The notes under the pieces were generated by a model. It had not been told where the DNA came from. It worked only from the letters and a program-made list of their open reading frames with translations, and ran no database searches. This document shows positions 6,552 to 7,274 of a DNA stretch of 7,274 nt, piece by piece. Source of the DNA: an uncultured Solirubrobacterales bacterium (GTDB lineage Bacteria > Actinomycetota > Thermoleophilia > Solirubrobacterales > 70-9). The stretch covers positions 1 through 7,274 of the forward strand of contig CALEMO010000058.1 in the NCBI GenBank assembly GCA_937910825.1. Reading direction: 5' to 3'. The number at the start of each line of letters is the position of its first letter. Within the stretch, counting starts at the first letter, position 1. Made by a program: the position numbers and the translations under genes.

Positions 6552-7118
6552 ATGTACGCGGTCGTAAAAAGTGGTGGTAAGCAGTACCGGGTCGAAAAAG
6601 GCACGGTATTTGAGGTGGACCGCCTGAGCGCTGAAGCTGGTGACAAGGTGATCCTCGAGCCCGTGATGTTCAGCGGCGACGAAGTCGTGCTTTCGGCCAA
6701 GGACCTGGCAAAGATCAAGGTCGAAGCCAAAGTGACCGGGCACATCCGCGGCGAGAAGATCAAGATTTTCAAGTACAAGGCGAAGAAGGGCTACAGCCGG
6801 CGGGCGGGTCACCGCGCCGAGCTGACCAGGCTCGAAGTGACGTCGCTGGGCGCCGCCACTGCAAAAAAGGCAGCCGCGAAGAAGCCTGTAGCCAAGAAGG
6901 ACGAGGCCCCCAAGGCCGAAGCCGCGGTTGAGACAGCTCCGGCAGAGAAGGCCGCAGCGAAGAAGCCGGCAGCGAAGAAGCCGGCAGCGAAGAAGCCTGC
7001 CGCCAAGAAGAAGCCCGCAGCAAAGAAGCCCGCAGCGAAAAAGCCCGCAGCGAAAAAGCCCGCCGCCAAGAAGCCTGCCGCAAAGAAGCCGGCAGCCAAA
7101 AAGGAGGACGAGAACTAA
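6552..7118 (+). CDS. rplU: 50S ribosomal protein L21 with long Lys/Ala/Pro repeat tail
   Basis: L21 binds 23S rRNA in the large subunit. Residues 1 to about 100 are a complete L21: [14 protein letters not shown] at the start, a beta-barrel core, and the signature [26 protein letters not shown] split over 71-96. The usual protein is about 100-105 residues, but this one is 188. The extra part from about 102 is low-complexity: a first stretch of Ala, Lys and Glu, then tandem AAKKP units (135-185), then an acidic end, EDEN. Such tails recall the C-termini of actinobacterial HU/HupB and histone H1-like proteins, which bind nucleic acids; a similar role here is only inferred. The ATG at 6552 was preferred to the in-frame TTG at 6537, which would add five non-consensus residues. 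The stop TAA abuts the rpmA ATG, and the last codons contain the rpmA Shine-Dalgarno sequence. Confidence 0.95.
   Translation: MYAVVKSGGKQYRVEKGTVFEVDRLSAEAGDKVILEPVMFSGDEVVLSAKDLAKIKVEAKVTGHIRGEKIKIFKYKAKKGYSRRAGHRAELTRLEVTSLGAATAKKAAAKKPVAKKDEAPKAEAAVETAPAEKAAAKKPAAKKPAAKKPAAKKKPAAKKPAAKKPAAKKPAAKKPAAKKPAAKKEDEN
6863..6869 (+). other. Possible -1 ribosomal slippery heptamer at the L21 core/tail boundary
   Basis: The L21 codons GCA AAA AAG (residues 104-106) create the heptamer A AAA AAG in the phase used for -1 frameshifting, as in E. coli dnaX. A -1 shift would add 20 residues and stop at TGA 6929-6931, giving a 126-residue L21 without the AAKKP tail. An 8-base pairing (6871-6878 with 6923-6930, one G-U) exists downstream, but it begins only one base after the heptamer, closer than usual stimulators. 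There is no clear upstream Shine-Dalgarno stimulator. Chance origin in a Lys-rich gene is likely. Confidence 0.2.
6954..7106 (+). repeat. 15-base tandem repeat encoding AAKKP in the L21 tail
   Basis: Nine consecutive AAKKP units (one with an extra Lys, AAKKKP) and a final AAKK run from residue 135 to 185. At the DNA level the units are variants of GCAGCGAAGAAGCCG. The first two are identical and neighbouring pairs are very similar, while others differ at synonymous third positions (AAA/AAG, GCC/GCG/GCA, CCG/CCC/CCT). This suggests growth by slippage or unequal recombination plus selection to keep the amino acids. Unit number is likely to vary between strains. Confidence 0.9.
7101..7107 (+). 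promoter_or_regulatory. Strong Shine-Dalgarno of rpmA inside the end of rplU
   Basis: AAGGAGG, a near-perfect anti-16S complement, starts 18 bases before ATG 7119 (11-base spacer). It is read in L21 as parts of the codons AAA AAG GAG GAC, that is Lys-Lys-Glu-Asp. The ribosome finishing L21 therefore passes directly over the L27 entry site, as expected for coupled, equal synthesis of the two proteins. Confidence 0.8.
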
Positions 7119-7274
7119 ATGGCACACAAGAAGGGACTCGGATCCTCAAGGAATGGCCGCGACTCAAACCCCAAGATGCTCGGGGTCAAAGTATTTGCAG
7201 GGGAGTCGGTCACCGGTGGCGAAATCATCGTTCGCCAGCGTGGCACCCAGTTCTGGCCGGGTGACGGCGTCGGT
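7119..7274 (+). CDS. rpmA: 50S ribosomal protein L27, 3' partial
   Basis: L27 lies at the peptidyl transferase centre, and its N-terminal tail reaches toward the P-site tRNA. The 52 visible codons start [19 protein letters not shown] and continue [11 protein letters not shown] then [13 protein letters not shown], a clear L27 match. The Ala-His-Lys-Lys end is directly after the initiator Met, so there is no cleaved N-terminal extension of the kind found in Firmicutes. The gene starts on the base after the rplU stop. Around residues 45-52 the sequence is FWPGDGVG, where E. coli has FHAGANVG: Trp46 replaces His and Gly50 replaces the usual Asn. The window ends inside the gene, and about 30-35 more residues would be expected. 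In many bacteria obg follows, but that is outside the window. Confidence 0.95.
   Translation, partial: MAHKKGLGSSRNGRDSNPKMLGVKVFAGESVTGGEIIVRQRGTQFWPGDGVG

Noticed and set aside
6809..7099. Reverse-strand open frames rich in Phe-Ala-Ala-Gly or Leu-Leu-Arg-Cys repeats
   Set aside because: They are the complement of the AAKKP-coding repeat; the periodic DNA keeps several frames open and there is no ribosome binding site or family likeness.
1..7274. CRISPR array, tRNA/rRNA, insertion sequence, attachment site or phage genes
   Set aside because: Coding density is almost complete with conserved housekeeping genes; the only tandem repeat is the protein-coding one in rplU and no transposase or integrase motif is present.

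Overview
The window is GC-rich housekeeping DNA from what looks like a high-GC bacterium. Everything is coded on the + strand in one tightly packed run of seven genes: mreC (5' end cut off), mreD, mrdA (PBP2), rodA, an RNase E/G gene, rplU (L21) and rpmA (L27, 3' end cut off). My best guess is an actinobacterial lineage that keeps the rod-shape machinery, such as Thermoleophilia/Solirubrobacterales. The reasons are the GTG/ATG overlaps, the mre-mrd genes next to rne-rplU-rpmA, the Lys/Ala/Pro repeat tail on L21 and the TRAM-like domain on the RNase. That placement is an inference, not a match.

Region 1 (1-4413) is the elongasome cassette. MreC and MreD link MreB filaments to the membrane and periplasm. 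PBP2 (transpeptidase) and RodA (SEDS glycosyltransferase) form the peptidoglycan-synthesising pair for side-wall growth. All three gene junctions overlap by about 4 bases (GTGA, ATGA, GTGA), which suggests translational coupling.

Region 2 (4454-6520) is a 688-residue RNase E/G-family endoribonuclease. It has an S1 domain, a 5'-sensor, both catalytic aspartates, a Zn-link CxxC, a TRAM-like domain behind the core and a disordered basic tail. Region 3 (6552-7274) is the ribosomal pair L21-L27. L21 carries an 87-residue tail with tandem AAKKP repeats. The L27 Shine-Dalgarno sequence lies inside the last L21 codons.

The largest non-coding gaps are 40 bases (4414-4453) and 31 bases (6521-6551). 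I see no terminator, promoter, RNA gene, mobile element or CRISPR, so the whole window may be one transcript joining cell-wall elongation, RNA decay and ribosome assembly. No clearly new biological system is visible. The points most worth a second look are the L21 tail, an A-AAA-AAG slippery heptamer at the L21 core/tail boundary, the TRAM-like addition to the RNase, and lost consensus residues in RodA and L27.
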